The notes beneath the pieces were generated by a model that was not told the origin of the DNA, did no database searches, and worked only from the letters and a program-made list of their open reading frames with translations. Below are positions 5,157 through 6,482 of a stretch of 6,482 bases of DNA, piece by piece. The DNA is from JBFKOL01 sp041628815 (GTDB lineage: Bacteria > Bacteroidota > Bacteroidia > Chitinophagales > Saprospiraceae). Location: contig JBFKOL010000260.1 of NCBI GenBank assembly GCA_041628815.1, positions 1-6,482 of the forward strand. The letters are read 5' to 3'. The position numbers and the translations under genes were made by a program. Position 1 is the first letter of the stretch. Every line of letters begins with the position of its first letter.

Positions 5157-5912
5157 ATGATCCATCTCTTGCGTAAAATACGGCAGCGACTTCTTTTCAA
5201 GAATCTGTTTATTGGGTCTGCCGGCAAGTACTTCGTCTACGCCATAGGTGAAATCATACTGGTGGTTATCGGTATCCTGATAGCCCTGCAAATCAACAAT
5301 GCTAACCAACGTAGCAAAGATCGAAAAGAGGAGGCGCGAATCCTCAACAACCTGTCACGCGATCTCCAAAACGATAGCTTACAGCTTGTCTATCTCATCG
5401 AAAGATCGTACCACAAGCAAGCGCAGATGGACACCCTCTTCCAGGCGCTGGCAGATCCATCTTCTGTTTCTAATCAACGTTTTTTGAACCTTTCTCTAAG
5501 CTTGGTCGGCGATATCAAGTTTGCCGCAAATAGCGGGACCTATGACGAGGCGATGGCTTCGGGCATTGTAAAACTGATCCAAAATGAACCGTTGAGAGAA
5601 CAGATCTTTGATTACTATCGATATGTCGGTGGATTCTGGGAAGACGACAAATCCTATGACCAAAGCATGCAGATGATCTTTCCGGCGTTTGCGGCGCACG
5701 TCGCACCACACCGCGAAGTCTTAGAGCTATTTGGACATGACGGATATTTCCTCAGCAGTATCGACCCACGGGAGATGGCCCAAAATAAAGAGTTCACGGG
5801 CATTGTCCTGATGAAGTATGCTGCCATGTTCTATCAAAGAGAAGGATGGCAGCAAGTATTGGGAAGAACGCGGGAATTGGGGAAAAAAATAGCGTCGGAA
5901 ACGATTAGATAG
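5157..5912 (+). CDS. DUF6090-family single-span membrane protein, paralogue 2
   Basis: A 251-residue protein of unknown function, clearly related to the gene at 1249. The N-terminus is basic (LLRKIRQRLLFKNLF), with a small insertion (GSAGK) before the membrane helix at about 26-46. The hallmark YAIGEIILVVIGILIALQINN matches paralogue 1 at 17 of 21 positions. After it comes NAN where the usual family form, and paralogue 1, has NWN, so the otherwise regular Trp is missing. A second shared block lies at about 127-154 (TYDEAMASGIVKLIQNEPLR). Outside these blocks the two proteins differ widely, so they are old paralogues, not a recent duplication. The soluble part should face out of the cytoplasm. 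The ATG is followed by the family N-terminal motif, supporting the start. It diverges from the membrane AraC-type gene across a 219-nt spacer, which may place both under shared control. Confidence 0.9.
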   Translation: MIHLLRKIRQRLLFKNLFIGSAGKYFVYAIGEIILVVIGILIALQINNANQRSKDRKEEARILNNLSRDLQNDSLQLVYLIERSYHKQAQMDTLFQALADPSSVSNQRFLNLSLSLVGDIKFAANSGTYDEAMASGIVKLIQNEPLREQIFDYYRYVGGFWEDDKSYDQSMQMIFPAFAAHVAPHREVLELFGHDGYFLSSIDPREMAQNKEFTGIVLMKYAAMFYQREGWQQVLGRTRELGKKIASETIR

Positions 5913-6031
5913 GCAGATAAAATGTTGAGTACACCATAGGATGAAGTTATTCGGTATCTCGATACTAAGTACACGCCAATGCTTTCGGTCGTGAGATCCC
6001 GGGTACTCTCAGCAGTAAGGAGTTCTAAAAA

Positions 6032-6112
6032 ATGCGAACTAAAGGAATGAAATTGAACCTTGTAGAAATAATTCGAAAAGCCAAACCTTCCGTATCTCTT
6101 GTAGGTATTTAA
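6032..6112 (+). CDS. Possible 26-residue peptide or truncated gene start
   Basis: The ATG is preceded by AAGGAG (6017-6022) with a 9-nt gap, the best Shine-Dalgarno sequence in the window and unusual for Bacteroidota. The peptide MRTKGMKLNLVEIIRKAKPS ends SLVGI before a TAA. The pattern L-V-E-I-I-x-K-A-K-P-S-V vaguely recalls the N-terminal start of trypsin-like S1C serine proteases, so this may be the stump of such a gene. It may equally be a leader peptide or chance. Confidence 0.2.
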   Translation: MRTKGMKLNLVEIIRKAKPSVSLVGI

Positions 6113-6225
6113 AAGTCAATCAGTCCGATGATCCAAATCATATAATACCCAAAAAAATATCTGTAATTACCGGCCATCTAGGGCCCCTTTATGCCATAAA
6201 AATCATCAAACCAAAAGAGTACAAC

Positions 6226-6387
6226 ATGGAATCTACTGCAGCTTCCCTGAATACGCCATTGTCCATTTCCTTTCTTAGGCTTAAAAACTTGACAACTATA
6301 CTGTCTTTCTTCTTACTTGTCTTCCATGCATATGGCTTGGAAATAATTACCGACCATTCTCTCAGGCAATCAATCACAGACAATTAA
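6226..6387 (+). pseudogene. Small hydrophobic reading frame, possibly the start of an interrupted gene
   Basis: A 53-residue frame from ATG 6226 to a TAA at 6385-6387. Residues about 16-38 (FLRLKNLTTILSFFLLVFHA) look like a signal or membrane segment with a basic flank. After the TAA the same frame stays open to the window edge (6388-6482), reading KGRYPWIQTWEKERISYAMA and onward, and looks protein-like. The frame is also stop-free upstream to about 6043 but has no ATG there. One stop in roughly 440 nt could mean a gene broken by a nonsense change, a sequencing error, or chance. I do not recognise a family. Confidence 0.25.
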
Positions 6388-6482
6388 AAAGGCAGATATC
6401 CCTGGATTCAAACCTGGGAAAAAGAAAGAATTTCCTATGCCATGGCTATCCTCTATCCATTGAGAAATAAATACATGGGTAC

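Larger units (their letters stand above)
5913..6482. other. 570-nt stretch with no convincing complete gene
   Basis: No protein of recognisable family is encoded on either strand. Visible are a 26-codon peptide with a good ribosome binding site (6032-6112), a 53-residue hydrophobic frame (6226-6387) and a continuation of that frame after its stop to the window edge. On the minus strand, 6177-6109 encodes a 22-residue hydrophobic peptide (MAGNYRYFFGYYMIWIIGLI...), tail to tail with the 26-codon frame. The fragments look more like decayed or very small genes than like an intact one. Confidence 0.5.

Noticed and set aside
6189..6383. 64-codon minus-strand frame starting with TTG
   Set aside because: No ATG start at its head, no binding site and no recognisable pattern; it overlaps a more protein-like plus-strand frame.
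6395..6415. tRNA-like GATTCAAACC segment
   Set aside because: The flanking CCTGG copies are direct repeats and cannot pair as a T-arm, and no acceptor or anticodon arm is found nearby.

Overview
The window reads as accessory chromosomal DNA from a member of the Bacteroidota. Three things point there: two copies of the DUF6090-type membrane protein (basic N-terminus followed by YAIGEI..LV.IGIL.ALQ.NN), TAnnTTTG-like promoter elements in place of sigma70 boxes, and mostly poor Shine-Dalgarno sequences. An AraC regulator with an N-terminal multi-span membrane domain is also typical of this phylum. The species cannot be told from the sequence.

Layout: (1) 2-277, the C-terminal end of a large protein, possibly a RecQ-type helicase. 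(2) 278-622, a gene-free stretch rich in repeats: a perfect 40-bp palindrome, a degenerate AATT-type heptamer array, a core with a decayed minus-strand reading frame, five exact TCCGAAA heptamers and a cluster of TGATA(C/T) boxes. (3) 623-1187, a two-gene toxin-antitoxin operon (ribbon-helix-helix-like antitoxin and MazF/PemK endoribonuclease) with a 20-nt gene overlap. (4) 1249-2016, DUF6090 paralogue 1, with its own promoter candidate. (5) 2014-2041, a second AATT-heptamer array filling the convergent junction. (6) 2047-4937 on the minus strand, a membrane-bound AraC-type regulator followed by a membrane-bound Lnt-like carbon-nitrogen hydrolase; a 24-bp inverted repeat lies between them. (7) 5157-5912, a diverged DUF6090 paralogue 2, transcribed away from the regulator. 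(8) 5913-6482, no convincing full-length gene; only small or broken reading frames.

The most coherent unit is the minus-strand pair. The regulator could sense an envelope or lipid signal through its membrane domain and control the neighbouring acyltransferase/amidase-like enzyme. Both bracketing DUF6090 proteins are predicted single-span membrane proteins, so much of the window concerns the cell envelope. That functional link is inference from gene order. The MazF module looks like a separate, self-regulated element. I see no CRISPR array, rRNA, tRNA, transposase or recombinase.
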